Shown here piece by piece: positions 36,827 through 48,565 of a stretch of 54,334 nt of DNA (the stretch's first letter is position 1; every line of letters starts with the position of its first letter). This stretch comes from Escherichia sp. MOD1-EC7003 (GTDB lineage Bacteria > Pseudomonadota > Gammaproteobacteria > Enterobacterales > Enterobacteriaceae), in NCBI RefSeq assembly GCF_002965065.1, contig NZ_PTRE01000091.1, forward strand, positions 1 to 54,334. Direction: 5' to 3'. The notes under the pieces are model-generated. The model saw only the letters and a program-made list of their open reading frames with translations. It was not told the origin of the DNA and did not search any database. The position numbers and the translations under genes are program-made.

Positions 36827-36831
36827 ATTAA

Positions 36832-38097
36832 TTAAGATTCAGCCTCCAGCATCTCTTTCTTACGTTGGCTAATACGCTTAACCAGCATTACAGAAACCAC
36901 CGCACCGCAGAATGCGAAGCAGGCCATAATGCCAAACACGATTTTATAGCCAATAATCCCTGGGTTTAAATCCAGAATGTAGCCGTATAGGCTGAAGCAG
37001 AACATCGCCGGAGCGTAACCGATAAAGCTACCCAGCGCCATTGCCGCACCTGTTTTATTTTCAGCAATTTTCGCTTCGCCAATAGGCGCAAAGAATACCG
37101 CTCGCTGCGTAAAGACAATTGCGCCAAAGCCCAACGTACATGCCATCCCTAAATAGACCGGCATGCTTTCGTGCGGCAGCATAATCAACAGTACGAGTGC
37201 CGCGGTGCTGATAATAAAGGTGTAGCACAGATATTTACTTGGTGATTTCAGGATTTTATCTGAAATCATGCCACCAATAGGTCCACCGATCATTTTGAGG
37301 CAGTATTGGTTAATGATGCCGTAAGCCCCCACCAGCGCAACGGGCAGCAGATAGATGTTTTTCAGGAATGGAATGAAGAATGTCAGGCCACAATACACCG
37401 CGTAGACGAAGAAAACGTTGAAAGCGATAAGCCAGATGGTTTTGTCTTTCAGCACCGAAGTCATACTGGTGTTTTGCGATGCTCCGTCTTCTTTTTTCAC
37501 CTCCACGGACGGTGCCTCTTCTTTGTCATTCAGGACAAAGAAAATGATAATGCCCACGGCAATCACAATGAGGGAATAGAACCAGATGCCCGCTTTAAAG
37601 CCCAATAAGCCACTGCCGAACCAGGTAAACACTGCCAGCGCAGAAAATGCCACCACGGTATCGACAATGCCACGCCCTGTTTCGAAGAAACCAAACAAAC
37701 GACCTTGTTGTTCGCTATTGCCCAGTCGACTTACCGACTTGAGCAAGACAGGCCAGTTCATCATGTCGCAAGTAACGCCAAATAGCGCCCAGACAAAGAG
37801 GATGCCCCAATAACCTGGCATTGTAGTCAGATAAACACCCAGTAATCCCGTCGCAATGAGTGAGAATGACATGGTGTATCTGCGCGGTAGTTTATCGGCA
37901 AAATAAATAGACAGAAAAAAGCCCACTGTCGTAACAAATGAGTTTACCGACATAGCATTACCAATTTGACCATTGGTCAAATGGAAATACTCCTGCATTG
38001 GGATATAAAACGCATCTTTCAGAGACGGCAATTTATAAATTGTACCGCCACACAGTGTTAATAGACTAAATAACGCCCATTTCTTTTTTGTGAGCAT
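36832..38097 (-). CDS. yihN: MFS transporter YihN
   Basis: This 421-residue, 12-helix inner-membrane transporter is nearly identical to K-12 YihN. It begins MLTKKKWALFSLLTLCGG and has a charged central loop (NDKEEAPSVEVKKEDGA). Physiological substrate not established. AGGGGA precedes the ATG. It sits downstream of yihL-yihM in the same direction and marks the conserved edge of the variant cassette. Confidence 0.95.
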   Translation of the reverse strand: MLTKKKWALFSLLTLCGGTIYKLPSLKDAFYIPMQEYFHLTNGQIGNAMSVNSFVTTVGFFLSIYFADKLPRRYTMSFSLIATGLLGVYLTTMPGYWGILFVWALFGVTCDMMNWPVLLKSVSRLGNSEQQGRLFGFFETGRGIVDTVVAFSALAVFTWFGSGLLGFKAGIWFYSLIVIAVGIIIFFVLNDKEEAPSVEVKKEDGASQNTSMTSVLKDKTIWLIAFNVFFVYAVYCGLTFFIPFLKNIYLLPVALVGAYGIINQYCLKMIGGPIGGMISDKILKSPSKYLCYTFIISTAALVLLIMLPHESMPVYLGMACTLGFGAIVFTQRAVFFAPIGEAKIAENKTGAAMALGSFIGYAPAMFCFSLYGYILDLNPGIIGYKIVFGIMACFAFCGAVVSVMLVKRISQRKKEMLEAES

Positions 38098-38199
38098 AAC
38101 ATCCCCTAAGCGATTTTTAAAATCACTATTTCAAAGGCAATAAGATACCGTCCATTCTTATAGAATGGTTTTTATTAACAGCGGATGAGTTATAACTTA

Positions 38200-39180
38200 T
38201 TAGTTGTTCAGAAGATGACTTGCCTCTTGTTTGATTTGTTGTAGTACGTTACGCACATGATTTATCTGATTAATTGCATCTTCTTTTTCTTTACGTAACC
38301 GCTCATCCAGTAAATGATTTTCTGGTAGTGGTGTTTCACTCATCTGGCGATAAGGGATCCACGGATTATCACCTTCGTCTTCAAAACGGAATGCCGGAGC
38401 ATAATAATCAACTTCTTCTTCCAGGCCATATGCCGTCACCTGCGGTTCATCATCACCCAGACAGATAAGATGCGTTAATAATGCTTTGAACGGCATATCA
38501 CCCTGACCTGAAATGCAGGCTTTATGACCCAAGCCACCTTGTTCTTTAACGATCAAGGCATCTTTGATATGGACCTGGGTGATATACGGTGCCATCGTTT
38601 TTAAGGCGTCTATGGGATGCTCATTTGCATTGATCATGTTCGCAAAATCAAACAGTAAGGAAAGAGACTCCATCCCACTATCTTTGACCAGCGACACCAG
38701 CTCATGGCTTTTTAAATCTTCATGCTGCTCGATCGTAAAGGTCAGGCCGCTGTCCTGATACGTTTCCCGTACATAGGTAATGTCTTTAGCGATGAGCGAT
38801 AATACGTCGCGCAAATTACCTTCATAACGCGGATAAAAACGCACGGACGATGCCCCTGTTTTCAACGCGATGGCGACGGCTTCGTCAATAGATGCCTTAT
38901 CTGAGGCGCTAGTTTCAATATGAATATCAAGGTTCAGACGGCTGGCTTTATCGCCAAAGGCAGAGAGTTCTTTATCGGTCATATTACCAAGAGAAAAACG
39001 CTCGCCATCCAGAACATTAATTTTGACGCCTCGCAGATTATTTTCACTCGCAATATCAAGTAAATCAGCAGGCAATACTCTTTCCAGCCGCATATTTAAA
39101 TGAAAGGCATAGGCATGTAAATAAAGAGGAAGAGTATCGACACGTTGTAGAATCTTTCTTGCGTTATTTGTTGTCAACAT
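38200..39180 (-). CDS. yihM: Sugar phosphate isomerase/epimerase-like YihM
   Basis: This 326-residue protein has a TIM barrel of the xylose-isomerase/AP endonuclease 2 type. Candidate metal ligands lie in FTIEQHEDL (Glu), LFDFANMI (Asp) and TQVHIKDAL (His). The reaction is unknown. It starts 7 bp after the yihL stop, so yihL-yihM form an operon. Confidence 0.93.
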   Translation of the reverse strand: MLTTNNARKILQRVDTLPLYLHAYAFHLNMRLERVLPADLLDIASENNLRGVKINVLDGERFSLGNMTDKELSAFGDKASRLNLDIHIETSASDKASIDEAVAIALKTGASSVRFYPRYEGNLRDVLSLIAKDITYVRETYQDSGLTFTIEQHEDLKSHELVSLVKDSGMESLSLLFDFANMINANEHPIDALKTMAPYITQVHIKDALIVKEQGGLGHKACISGQGDMPFKALLTHLICLGDDEPQVTAYGLEEEVDYYAPAFRFEDEGDNPWIPYRQMSETPLPENHLLDERLRKEKEDAINQINHVRNVLQQIKQEASHLLNN

Positions 39181-39187
39181 AAAACAC

Positions 39188-39898
39188 CTACAGATTAATG
39201 ATGAGGTCTACAGCCTCAAATCGCCAATATTCAATATCTATCTGGACAATATTACCTTGCTGATCAGCGCGATGCTTTTCAATTAAGATTGCAGGCATAC
39301 CCGCAGAACCGCCAAGATACTTGCTGATATCGCCCGGCATTCTGACGGGTTTGAAAATCAATTTTTTTACTACCGTCTCTTTTTGGTAGCACTTTTCCCA
39401 GACAGCAGAAAATGAGTGGTTTTCAAGTTGCTCAATAAAACCGGGAGCAACTTCAGAATTAATATATGTTTCGTGATAGAAAACTTTATGTCCTTCCAGC
39501 GCCCCCCAGCCGGTAATGCGATAGAGTTCAGTTGATGGCGTCACTGCAATCAGTGGCGCGAGCGTCTCGGGAATGTCGCTGGTACAGATTTTCTCAGTAA
39601 AGCCCCAGGAAGGTTCCCGCCCTTGCTCAATTGCGGCCCGCTGAAAGCTCGCCGATAACTCAGGACTGTAATTAAATCGCGGCTGAGTCACGAACCACCC
39701 TTTACGATCCTTACGGAAGATTTTGGATTCTGCCTCAAGGTTCAGCAACGCCTGGCGCAGCGTCATACGTTTAATGCCCAGCAGCTCTCCCAGCTCTCTT
39801 TCTGAAGGGAGTTTTCCACCCGGCGTGGTGATGCCATCTTTCAACCACCGATCCAGTTTCTCTTTTGCATTTTCTACGGTGGATTGATTCTCGGCCAT
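39188..39898 (-). CDS. yihL: GntR-family (HutC type) regulator YihL
   Basis: This 236-residue protein has an N-terminal winged helix (GKLPSERELGELLGIKRMTLRQAL) and a C-terminal UTRA ligand domain. It is probably the local regulator of yihM and perhaps yihN. Its effector is unknown. Confidence 0.94.
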   Translation of the reverse strand: MAENQSTVENAKEKLDRWLKDGITTPGGKLPSERELGELLGIKRMTLRQALLNLEAESKIFRKDRKGWFVTQPRFNYSPELSASFQRAAIEQGREPSWGFTEKICTSDIPETLAPLIAVTPSTELYRITGWGALEGHKVFYHETYINSEVAPGFIEQLENHSFSAVWEKCYQKETVVKKLIFKPVRMPGDISKYLGGSAGMPAILIEKHRADQQGNIVQIDIEYWRFEAVDLIINL

Positions 39899-40064
39899 TG
39901 TTTAATCCTTTTGGTTTAAACCAGATGAGGCATCTTACGCTTACGCCAAAAAAGAAAGCAATTAACGGCGTATGACTTTGCAGATAATTGTGACAAAGCT
40001 CTCTATTGCAGTAAGCACAGACTTACAAAGGAGATACTCGCACTGGTGAGAACTTACGACAGGC

Positions 40065-40096
40065 AAAAAAAACCTGCCATCGCAGGCAGGTTTTTT
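40065..40096. terminator. Bidirectional terminator downstream of typA
   Basis: AAAAAACCTGCC and GGCAGGTTTTTT form a GC-rich stem with an A-run on one side and a T-run on the other. It stops typA transcripts on the minus strand and could act both ways. Confidence 0.9.
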
Positions 40097-40112
40097 ATGA
40101 CTAAAAGCGAAA

Positions 40113-41936
40113 TTAATCGTCTTTCGGCGCACGGTTGGCGCGACGACGATCGTTTTCCGTCAGGTGACGTTTACGAATACGGATAGAGGTCGGAGTCACT
40201 TCTACCAGTTCGTCATCATCGATGAACTCCAGAGCTTGTTCCAGAGTCATGCGGATAGGTGGAACCAGAACAACGGCTTCGTCAGTACCGGAAGCACGCA
40301 TGTTGGTCAGTTTCTTACCGGTCAGGCAGTTTACAGTCAGGTCGTTAGAGCGGCTGTGAATGCCGATAATCTGACCTTCGTAAACTTCTGCACCGTGACC
40401 GAGGAACAGCTTACCGCGATCCTGCAGACCGAACAGCGCGAACGCGACCGCTTTACCCTGACCGTTAGAGATCAGTACGCCGTTCTGACGCTGACCCACT
40501 TCACCCGGACGCACGTCGTCGTAGTGGCTGAAGGTGGAGTACAGCAGACCAGTACCGGAAGTCATGGTCATGAACTCAGAACGGAAGCCAATCAGACCAC
40601 GGCTTGGGATCACGTAGTCGAGACGTACGCGGCCTTTACCGTCTGGATTCATGTTTTTCAGGTCGCCTTTACGTTCGCCCAGCGCCTGCATCACAGAACC
40701 CTGATGCTGTTCTTCAACGTCCAGAGTCACGTTTTCATACGGCTCTTGTTTACGACCGTCGATTTCACGGAAGATAACTTTCGGACGGGATACCGCCAGT
40801 TCGAAACCTTCACGACGCATGTTTTCGATAAGAACAGACAGGTGCAGTTCGCCACGACCAGAAACGCGGAACGCATCGGCGTCTTCGGTTTCTTCTACGC
40901 GCAGCGCAACGTTGTGTACCAGTTCTTTGTTCAGACGATCCAGGATCTGACGAGATGTTACGAACTTACCTTCTTTACCGCAGAACGGCGAGGTGTTAAC
41001 GCAGAAGAACATAGAAACGGTCGGCTCATCAACAGAGAGTGCCGGCAGCGCTTCAACGTTTTGCGTGTCGCAAACGGTATCAGAAATGTTCAGTTCGCCA
41101 AGACCCGTGATCGCCACGATATCGCCAGCCTCTGCCAGATCGGTTTCGATACGTTCCAGACCGAGGTGGCCCAGCACTTTACCGACTTTCGCGTTGCGGG
41201 TTTTGCCTTCGCTATCGATGATAGTAACTTGCTGGTTCGGCTTCACTTTACCGCGCTTGATGCGGCCAATGCCGATAACGCCAACATAGCTGTTGTAATC
41301 GAGCTGAGAAATCTGCATCTGGAACGGACCGTCAAGGTCAACGTCCGGCGCAGGAACATGGTCAACAATCGCCTGATACAGCGGAGTCATGTCTTCCGCC
41401 ATATCTTCGTGGTCCAGACCCGCGATACCATTCAGCGCAGAAGCGTAAACAATCGGGAAGTCCAGTTGCTCGTCGGTCGCGTCAAGGTTAACGAACAGGT
41501 CGAATACCTGATCCACAACCCAGTCAGGACGCGCACCAGGACGGTCAACTTTGTTGATAACAACAATCGGCTTCAGGCCGTAAGCAAACGCTTTTTTGGT
41601 TACGAAGCGCGTTTGCGGCATCGGGCCGTCAAATGCGTCAACCACCAGCAGCACTGAGTCTACCATGGACATTACACGTTCAACTTCACCACCGAAGTCG
41701 GCGTGCCCCGGGGTATCAACGATATTGATACGGTAATCATTCCATTTGATAGCGGTGTTTTTCGCGAGGATGGTAATCCCACGCTCTTTCTCCAAATCGT
41801 TGGAGTCCATCACGCGCTCTTGGGTTTCGGCACGAGAGTCGAACGTACCGGATTGTTGGAGCAGCTTGTCTACCAAGGTGGTTTTACCATGGTCTACGTG
41901 CGCGATGATGGCGATATTACGCAATTTTTCGATCAC
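40113..41936 (-). CDS. typA: Ribosome-associated GTPase BipA/TypA
   Basis: This 607-residue translational GTPase has G1 [10 protein letters not shown]3 DTPGHADFG and G4 [10 protein letters not shown], followed by EF-G-like domains and the BipA-specific C-terminal domain. It helps 50S assembly and growth at low temperature and under stress. The start is a GTG (GTG ATC GAA AAA), as in K-12. It is divergent from glnA across a 372-bp control region. Confidence 0.98.
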   Translation of the reverse strand: MIEKLRNIAIIAHVDHGKTTLVDKLLQQSGTFDSRAETQERVMDSNDLEKERGITILAKNTAIKWNDYRINIVDTPGHADFGGEVERVMSMVDSVLLVVDAFDGPMPQTRFVTKKAFAYGLKPIVVINKVDRPGARPDWVVDQVFDLFVNLDATDEQLDFPIVYASALNGIAGLDHEDMAEDMTPLYQAIVDHVPAPDVDLDGPFQMQISQLDYNSYVGVIGIGRIKRGKVKPNQQVTIIDSEGKTRNAKVGKVLGHLGLERIETDLAEAGDIVAITGLGELNISDTVCDTQNVEALPALSVDEPTVSMFFCVNTSPFCGKEGKFVTSRQILDRLNKELVHNVALRVEETEDADAFRVSGRGELHLSVLIENMRREGFELAVSRPKVIFREIDGRKQEPYENVTLDVEEQHQGSVMQALGERKGDLKNMNPDGKGRVRLDYVIPSRGLIGFRSEFMTMTSGTGLLYSTFSHYDDVRPGEVGQRQNGVLISNGQGKAVAFALFGLQDRGKLFLGHGAEVYEGQIIGIHSRSNDLTVNCLTGKKLTNMRASGTDEAVVLVPPIRMTLEQALEFIDDDELVEVTPTSIRIRKRHLTENDRRRANRAPKDD

Positions 41937-42042
41937 AACTTTGCCTCAGGCATTAGAAATAGCGCGTTATTGTACACGGATTAATCGCACTACAAAACAG
42001 GATCACAAACATCCTCCGCAAACAAGTATTGCAGAGTCCCTT

Positions 42043-42226
42043 TGTGATCGCTTTCACGGAGCATAAAAAGGGTTATCCAAAGGTCATTGCACCAATATGG
42101 TGCTTAATGTTTCCATTGAAGCACTATATTGGTGCAACATTCACATCATGGTGCAGCCCTTTTGCACGATGTTAAGCATGATAACGCCTTTTAGGGGAAA
42201 TTTAAAAGTTGGCACAGATTTCGCTT
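42043..42226 (+). promoter_or_regulatory. glnA control region: CRP site, NtrC enhancers, sigma-54 promoter
   Basis: Reading towards glnA: a CRP-type site TGTGATCGCTTTCACG (42043-42058) belongs to the sigma-70 promoter glnAp1. NtrC-type palindromes follow at 42088-42103 (TGCACCAATATGGTGC) and 42121-42135 (GCACTATATTGGTGC), with a weaker one at 42149-42167. The sigma-54 promoter glnAp2 reads TTGGCACAGATTTCGC at 42209-42224, with GG and GC in the -24/-12 positions. This is the classic nitrogen-limitation layout. Confidence 0.92.
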
Positions 42227-42308
42227 TATCTTTTTTACGGCGACACGGCCAAAATAATTGCAGATTTCGTTACCACGACGACAATGACCAATCCAGGAGA
42301 GTTAAAGT

Positions 42309-43718
42309 ATGTCCGCTGAACACGTACTGACGATGCTGAACGAGCACGAAGTGAAGTTTGTTGATTTGCGCTTCACCGATACCAAAGGTAAAGAACAGCA
42401 CGTCACTATCCCTGCTCATCAGGTGAATGCTGAATTCTTCGAAGAAGGCAAAATGTTTGACGGCTCCTCGATTGGCGGCTGGAAAGGCATTAATGAATCC
42501 GACATGGTGCTGATGCCAGACGCATCCACCGCAGTGATTGACCCGTTCTTCGCGGACTCTACCCTGATTATCCGTTGCGATATCCTTGAACCTGGCACCC
42601 TGCAAGGCTATGACCGTGACCCGCGCTCTATTGCGAAGCGCGCCGAAGATTACCTGCGTTCCACTGGCATTGCCGACACCGTATTGTTCGGGCCAGAACC
42701 TGAATTCTTCCTGTTCGATGACATCCGTTTCGGGACGTCTATCTCCGGTTCTCACGTTGCCATCGACGATATCGAAGGTGCATGGAACTCCTCCACCCAA
42801 TACGAAGGTGGTAACAAAGGTCACCGTCCGGCAGTGAAAGGCGGTTACTTTCCAGTTCCACCGGTAGACTCCGCTCAGGATATTCGTTCTGAAATGTGTC
42901 TGGTGATGGAACAGATGGGCCTGGTGGTTGAAGCCCATCACCACGAAGTAGCGACTGCAGGTCAGAACGAAGTGGCTACCCGCTTCAATACCATGACCAA
43001 AAAAGCTGACGAAATTCAGATCTACAAATATGTTGTGCACAACGTGGCGCACCGCTTCGGTAAAACCGCGACCTTTATGCCAAAACCGATGTTCGGTGAT
43101 AACGGCTCCGGTATGCACTGCCACATGTCGCTGTCTAAAAACGGCGTCAACCTGTTCGCAGGCGATAAATATGCAGGTCTGTCTGAGCAGGCGTTGTACT
43201 ACATTGGCGGCGTAATCAAACACGCGAAAGCAATTAACGCCCTGGCAAACCCGACCACCAACTCTTACAAGCGTCTGGTCCCAGGCTATGAAGCACCGGT
43301 AATGCTGGCTTACTCTGCGCGTAACCGTTCTGCGTCTATCCGTATTCCAGTGGTTTCTTCTCCGAAAGCGCGTCGTATCGAAGTGCGTTTCCCGGACCCG
43401 GCTGCTAACCCATACCTGTGCTTTGCTGCCCTGCTGATGGCCGGTCTTGATGGTATCAAGAACAAGATCCATCCGGGCGAAGCGATGGACAAAAACCTGT
43501 ACGACCTGCCGCCGGAAGAGGCGAAAGAGATCCCACAGGTTGCAGGCTCTCTGGAAGAAGCACTGAACGAACTGGATCTGGACCGCGAGTTCCTGAAAGC
43601 CGGTGGCGTGTTCACTGATGAAGCGATCGATGCGTACATCGCTCTGCGTCGCGAAGAAGATGACCGCGTGCGTATGACTCCGCACCCGGTAGAGTTTGAG
43701 CTGTACTACAGCGTCTAA
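42309..43718 (+). CDS. glnA: Glutamine synthetase
   Basis: This 469-residue type I glutamine synthetase makes glutamine from glutamate, ammonia and ATP as a dodecamer. It shows the beta-grasp N-domain, the signature FDGSSIGGW, the ATP motif [16 protein letters not shown], and the adenylylation Tyr in NLYDLPPEE (about residue 398). An AGGAG-type site precedes the ATG. It is first in glnALG. A 492-codon frame on the opposite strand is only a codon-bias shadow of this gene. Confidence 0.99.
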   Translation: MSAEHVLTMLNEHEVKFVDLRFTDTKGKEQHVTIPAHQVNAEFFEEGKMFDGSSIGGWKGINESDMVLMPDASTAVIDPFFADSTLIIRCDILEPGTLQGYDRDPRSIAKRAEDYLRSTGIADTVLFGPEPEFFLFDDIRFGTSISGSHVAIDDIEGAWNSSTQYEGGNKGHRPAVKGGYFPVPPVDSAQDIRSEMCLVMEQMGLVVEAHHHEVATAGQNEVATRFNTMTKKADEIQIYKYVVHNVAHRFGKTATFMPKPMFGDNGSGMHCHMSLSKNGVNLFAGDKYAGLSEQALYYIGGVIKHAKAINALANPTTNSYKRLVPGYEAPVMLAYSARNRSASIRIPVVSSPKARRIEVRFPDPAANPYLCFAALLMAGLDGIKNKIHPGEAMDKNLYDLPPEEAKEIPQVAGSLEEALNELDLDREFLKAGGVFTDEAIDAYIALRREEDDRVRMTPHPVEFELYYSV

Positions 43719-43778
43719 TCGTTGAAGTTGTACTACCCGGCGCAACAACGCCGGGATTTAGTTGCCGTGGAAATTTCA

Positions 43779-43804
43779 GCCCATCTCTGCATGGGCTTTT
43801 TTCT
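43779..43804 (+). terminator. glnA terminator (partial, within glnALG)
   Basis: Arms AGCCCAT and ATGGGCT are followed by a T-run, 60 bp after glnA. A second hairpin (cccggcg/cgccggg) lies just upstream. Leaky termination here keeps glnL-glnG below glnA. Confidence 0.85.
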
Positions 43805-43852
43805 CCGTAACTTCTCTGATGCTCCGCGCTTTTTATCCGAAAAAAGCTATAA

Positions 43853-43869
43853 TGCACTAAAATGGTGCA
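43853..43869 (+). promoter_or_regulatory. NtrC site at the glnL promoter
   Basis: TGCACTAAAATGGTGCA matches the NtrC dyad. It overlaps the glnL promoter region 22 bp before the start codon, where NtrC is known to repress glnLp. Confidence 0.88.
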
Positions 43870-43890
43870 ACCTGTTCTGGAGACTGCTTT

Positions 43891-44940
43891 ATGGCAACAG
43901 GCACGCAGCCCGATGCTGGGCAGATCCTCAACTCGCTCATTAACAGTATTTTGTTAATTGATGACAATCTGGCGATTCATTACGCCAACCCCGCCGCACA
44001 ACAACTGCTCGCTCAAAGCTCCCGAAAATTGTTTGGTACGCCGTTACCGGAACTGTTGAGCTACTTCTCATTAAATATCGAGTTGATGCAAGAAAGTCTG
44101 GAGGCGGGGCAAGGTTTTACCGATAACGAAGTGACGCTGGTGATCGACGGACGTTCGCATATCCTTTCGGTCACAGCCCAGCGTATGCCGGACGGCATGA
44201 TCCTGCTGGAGATGGCGCCGATGGATAACCAGCGCCGCTTAAGTCAGGAACAGCTACAGCACGCCCAGCAGGTTGCTGCCCGTGATTTAGTCCGTGGCCT
44301 GGCGCATGAGATTAAAAATCCGCTTGGCGGTTTACGTGGCGCAGCGCAGCTGCTCAGCAAAGCATTGCCTGACCCGTCACTACTCGAATATACCAAAGTG
44401 ATTATCGAACAGGCAGATCGGCTGCGAAATCTGGTCGACCGTCTGTTGGGGCCGCAACTGCCCGGTACGCGTGTCACCGAAAGTATTCACAAAGTGGCTG
44501 AACGCGTGGTGACGCTGGTGTCGATGGAACTGTCGGACAACGTGCGGTTGATTCGTGATTACGACCCCAGCCTGCCAGAACTGGCGCACGACCCGGATCA
44601 AATTGAACAGGTCTTGCTGAATATCGTGCGCAATGCGCTACAGGCGCTGGGGCCGGAGGGTGGTGAAATCATTCTGCGTACCCGCACCGCGTTTCAACTG
44701 ACCTTACACGGCGAGCGCTATCGGCTGGCGGCGCGGATTGATGTGGAAGATAACGGGCCGGGCATTCCACCTCATTTGCAGGATACGCTGTTTTACCCGA
44801 TGGTCAGTGGCCGCGAAGGTGGCACCGGGCTTGGCTTATCCATCGCCCGTAATTTGATTGATCAGCATTCAGGCAAAATTGAATTTACCAGTTGGCCAGG
44901 TCATACCGAGTTCTCGGTTTACCTGCCTATCAGGAAATAA
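43891..44940 (+). CDS. glnL: Nitrogen sensor histidine kinase/phosphatase NtrB
   Basis: This 349-residue cytoplasmic protein has a PAS domain (about 5-110), then a dimerisation/phospho-acceptor helix with [12 protein letters not shown] (His139). A GHKL ATPase domain follows (N box [30 protein letters not shown]). It phosphorylates NtrC under nitrogen limitation and, bound to PII, drives dephosphorylation. It has its own promoter plus readthrough from glnA. Confidence 0.98.
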   Translation: MATGTQPDAGQILNSLINSILLIDDNLAIHYANPAAQQLLAQSSRKLFGTPLPELLSYFSLNIELMQESLEAGQGFTDNEVTLVIDGRSHILSVTAQRMPDGMILLEMAPMDNQRRLSQEQLQHAQQVAARDLVRGLAHEIKNPLGGLRGAAQLLSKALPDPSLLEYTKVIIEQADRLRNLVDRLLGPQLPGTRVTESIHKVAERVVTLVSMELSDNVRLIRDYDPSLPELAHDPDQIEQVLLNIVRNALQALGPEGGEIILRTRTAFQLTLHGERYRLAARIDVEDNGPGIPPHLQDTLFYPMVSGREGGTGLGLSIARNLIDQHSGKIEFTSWPGHTEFSVYLPIRK

Positions 44941-44951
44941 AGGTGACGTTT

Positions 44952-46361
44952 ATGCAACGAGGGATAGTCTGGGTAGTTGATGACGATAGTTCCATCCGTT
45001 GGGTGCTTGAACGTGCGCTCACTGGAGCGGGTTTAACCTGTACGACGTTTGAGAACGGCGCGGCGGTGCTGGAGGCGCTGGCAAGCAAAACGCCGGATGT
45101 GCTGCTTTCAGATATCCGTATGCCGGGCATGGACGGCCTGGCGCTGCTCAAGCAGATTAAACAGCGCCATCCGATGCTTCCGGTCATCATTATGACCGCA
45201 CATTCCGATCTGGATGCCGCCGTTAGCGCCTATCAACAAGGGGCGTTTGATTATCTGCCTAAACCGTTTGATATCGACGAAGCCGTGGCACTGGTCGAGC
45301 GCGCCATCAGCCATTACCAGGAGCAGCAGCAGCCGCGTAATGTTCAGCTTAACGGCCCAACGACCGATATTATCGGCGAAGCGCCAGCCATGCAGGACGT
45401 GTTCCGTATTATTGGTCGGCTTTCGCGCTCTTCGATTAGCGTGCTGATCAACGGCGAGTCCGGTACTGGTAAAGAATTGGTCGCTCATGCTCTGCATCGC
45501 CACAGTCCGCGAGCCAAAGCGCCGTTTATCGCGCTGAATATGGCGGCTATCCCGAAAGATTTGATCGAATCAGAACTGTTCGGTCACGAGAAAGGCGCCT
45601 TTACCGGCGCGAATACCATTCGTCAGGGGCGTTTTGAACAGGCCGATGGCGGTACATTATTTCTCGATGAAATTGGCGATATGCCGCTGGATGTGCAGAC
45701 GCGTTTGCTGCGCGTGCTGGCAGACGGTCAGTTTTATCGCGTTGGCGGCTATGCGCCGGTGAAAGTGGATGTGCGGATTATCGCTGCTACACACCAGAAT
45801 CTCGAACAGCGGGTGCAGGAAGGCAAGTTTCGCGAGGATCTGTTCCACCGCCTGAACGTTATCCGCGTTCATCTGCCGCCACTGCGTGAGCGTCGGGAAG
45901 ATATTCCCCGCCTGGCTCGCCATTTTTTACAGGTTGCCGCGCGCGAACTGGGCGTAGAAGCGAAGTTGCTGCATCCGGAAACCGAAGCCGCTTTGACGCG
46001 TCTGGCGTGGCCAGGTAACGTGCGCCAGCTGGAAAACACTTGCCGTTGGTTAACGGTGATGGCCGCCGGGCAGGAAGTGTTGATTCAGGATTTGCCAGGC
46101 GAACTGTTTGAATCAACGGTTGCGGAGAGCACTTCGCAAATGCAGCCGGACAGTTGGGCGACACTTCTTGCCCAGTGGGCCGAGCGGGCGTTGCGTTCCG
46201 GTCATCAAAATTTGCTTTCTGAAGCGCAGCCAGAACTGGAGCGGACGTTACTGACGACCGCACTGCGACATACGCAGGGGCATAAACAGGAAGCGGCGCG
46301 GCTACTTGGCTGGGGCCGCAACACCCTGACGCGTAAGTTAAAAGAGCTGGGTATGGAGTGA
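44952..46361 (+). CDS. glnG: Nitrogen response regulator NtrC
   Basis: This 469-residue sigma-54 activator has a receiver domain with Asp54 (LLSDIRMPG). Its AAA+ domain has Walker A GESGTGKE, the GAFTGA loop that contacts sigma-54, and Walker [14 protein letters not shown]-terminal Fis-type HTH ([21 protein letters not shown]) completes it. The ATG at 44952 gives the K-12 start [12 protein letters not shown] and lies 11 bp after glnL. Confidence 0.98.
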   Translation: MQRGIVWVVDDDSSIRWVLERALTGAGLTCTTFENGAAVLEALASKTPDVLLSDIRMPGMDGLALLKQIKQRHPMLPVIIMTAHSDLDAAVSAYQQGAFDYLPKPFDIDEAVALVERAISHYQEQQQPRNVQLNGPTTDIIGEAPAMQDVFRIIGRLSRSSISVLINGESGTGKELVAHALHRHSPRAKAPFIALNMAAIPKDLIESELFGHEKGAFTGANTIRQGRFEQADGGTLFLDEIGDMPLDVQTRLLRVLADGQFYRVGGYAPVKVDVRIIAATHQNLEQRVQEGKFREDLFHRLNVIRVHLPPLRERREDIPRLARHFLQVAARELGVEAKLLHPETEAALTRLAWPGNVRQLENTCRWLTVMAAGQEVLIQDLPGELFESTVAESTSQMQPDSWATLLAQWAERALRSGHQNLLSEAQPELERTLLTTALRHTQGHKQEAARLLGWGRNTLTRKLKELGME

Positions 46362-46392
46362 TTCACGGCGTGTGTGTAAAGATTGATTATTG

Positions 46393-46425
46393 AGCGCAAA
46401 TTGCTGGTATTTTGCGCTTTACTGT
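46393..46425 (+). terminator. Hairpin after glnG
   Basis: Arms AGCGCAAA and TTTGCGCT (8 bp) close a 10-nt loop and are followed by TTACTGTT. It is the probable end of glnALG. Confidence 0.65.
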
Positions 46426-46471
46426 TCCGATAAGTTCAGTATGATCGTGCCGGAAAACGGGGAGAGTCATT

Positions 46472-46582
46472 ATGCTGGAATCAATAATTAATCTGGTATC
46501 GAGTGGCGCAGTTGACAGCCACACACCGCAAACTGCTGTTGCTGCCGTGCTGTGTGCCGCGATGATAGGGCTGTTTAGTTGA
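46472..46582 (+). CDS. yshB: Small membrane protein YshB
   Basis: This 36-residue protein begins MLESIINLVSSGAVD and ends in one hydrophobic helix (AVAAVLCAAMIGLFS). It corresponds to K-12 YshB, a small inner-membrane protein of poorly known role. A good ribosome site (GGGGAGAGTCATT) precedes the ATG. It lies between glnG and the BIME cluster. Confidence 0.9.
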   Translation: MLESIINLVSSGAVDSHTPQTAVAAVLCAAMIGLFS

Positions 46583-46596
46583 AGCCCGTTGTTTAT

Positions 46597-47123
<527 letters not shown>

Positions 47124-47189
47124 ATCTTGTTCTCAGTACATTGATGGCGCTTTCGTTTTCTACCTTGTAAACAAAGCGCCATTCACTAT

Positions 47190-48563
47190 TTAAATCACCC
47201 GCGAGAACTGCTGCATCCGCGCTTTCTGGCGCAGATAAGTATCAAAGCACATGCAAATGTTGCGGATCAGCAAGCGACCTTTCGCCGTCACCTGAATCCC
47301 CTTCTCATCCACATCCACCAGCCCATCTTTTGCTAACGGGGCGAGCAGCTTGAGATCTTGTGCAAAGTAATCAGCGAATTGCAAATCCCACTGATGCTCA
47401 ATGGGAGCGTAATCCAGACGGAAATTGCAGATGAGCGACTTAATCACATCACGGCGAATACAGTCATCACGCGTTAGCGCAATACCACGCCACAGCGCAT
47501 TGCCTTGTTCATCTACTTGATGATAGTACTGCTTCAACTCTTTCTGGTTCTGCGCGTAGCAGTCGCCAATCATGCTGATGGCTGAAACGCCCATCCCCAA
47601 CAGATCGGTATCGCCCTGAGTGGTGTAGCCCTGGAAGTTACGATGCAGCACCCCTTCACGCTGGGCCACCGCCAGCTCGTCATCCGGACGGGCAAAGTGA
47701 TCCATACCGATAAACTGATAGCCCGATTGTGTCAGGAAAGCGATGGTTTCCTGCAGGATATCGAGTTTTTGCTGCGGACTCGGCAGATCAGCATCTTTGA
47801 TTTTGCGTTGAGCAGCAAAAATGGTCGGCAAATGCGCGTAGTTAAAGACACTCAGACGGTCAGGGTTCAGCTCCACCACACGTTTCAGGGTAAAGGCGAA
47901 ACTTTCCGGCGTCTGTTTCGGCAGGCCATAAATCAGGTCGATGTTGGTGGAGGTAAAGCCAATCTCACGCGCATGGTTAAGCAGTGCAAAGATGAACTCT
48001 TCATCCTGCTCGCGGTTGACCAGACGTTGCACTTCTTTGTTGAAGTCCTGCACGCCCATGCTCAGGCGATTAAAACCTTCGGCGCGTAAATGATCGAGCA
48101 CATCCAGTTCGATTTCCCGCGGATCGACTTCGATCGAAATCTCCACATCGGCATTGAACTGGAAGTTTTCGCGCAGCAGCTTCATCAGACGGCTGATTTG
48201 CGCTTTATTCAGATACGTCGGCGTTCCACCACCCCAGTGCAGTTGGCTCACCTTGCGCCCGGCAAAAAGCGGTGCACGATGGACGATTTCCTGCTCCAGC
48301 GCGTCCAGATACAGATCGGCCTTGTGCTGCTGGCGAGTGACAATTTTATTGCAACCACAGAAGTAACAAAGTTTATGACAGAACGGGATATGTACGTAGA
48401 GAGATAATGGACGCTCAGGATAGCGCGCCACGGCTTGTAAAAACGCCTGTTCGCCAAAGTCTTCTGAAAACTCCAGCGCGGTCGGGTACGAGGTGTATCG
48501 TGGCCCGGAATAGTTATATTTCTGGATCAGGGCCAGATCCCAGTCGATTTGCTGTACAGACAT
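47190..48563 (-). CDS. hemN: Oxygen-independent coproporphyrinogen III oxidase
   Basis: This 457-residue radical-SAM enzyme makes protoporphyrinogen IX precursor for haem without oxygen. The 4Fe-4S motif is CHKLCYFCGC (Cys62, 66, 69), followed by the SAM-binding GGGTP. ATG 48563 is 7 nt after AAGGAG and gives the K-12 start MSVQQIDW; an upstream in-frame GTG (48569) is not needed. The gene lies just after yihI and a small ORF in the same direction. Confidence 0.98.
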   Translation of the reverse strand: MSVQQIDWDLALIQKYNYSGPRYTSYPTALEFSEDFGEQAFLQAVARYPERPLSLYVHIPFCHKLCYFCGCNKIVTRQQHKADLYLDALEQEIVHRAPLFAGRKVSQLHWGGGTPTYLNKAQISRLMKLLRENFQFNADVEISIEVDPREIELDVLDHLRAEGFNRLSMGVQDFNKEVQRLVNREQDEEFIFALLNHAREIGFTSTNIDLIYGLPKQTPESFAFTLKRVVELNPDRLSVFNYAHLPTIFAAQRKIKDADLPSPQQKLDILQETIAFLTQSGYQFIGMDHFARPDDELAVAQREGVLHRNFQGYTTQGDTDLLGMGVSAISMIGDCYAQNQKELKQYYHQVDEQGNALWRGIALTRDDCIRRDVIKSLICNFRLDYAPIEHQWDLQFADYFAQDLKLLAPLAKDGLVDVDEKGIQVTAKGRLLIRNICMCFDTYLRQKARMQQFSRVI

Positions 48564-48565
48564 GC

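Noticed and set aside
40164..41657. 497-codon open frame on the plus strand opposite typA
   Set aside because: Antisense shadow of a highly biased, highly conserved gene; the product is rich in F, Q, H and R with no domain.
42270..43748. 492-codon open frame on the minus strand opposite glnA
   Set aside because: It lies exactly opposite glnA, whose strong codon bias leaves the antisense frame free of stops. It has no ribosome site and an implausible composition.
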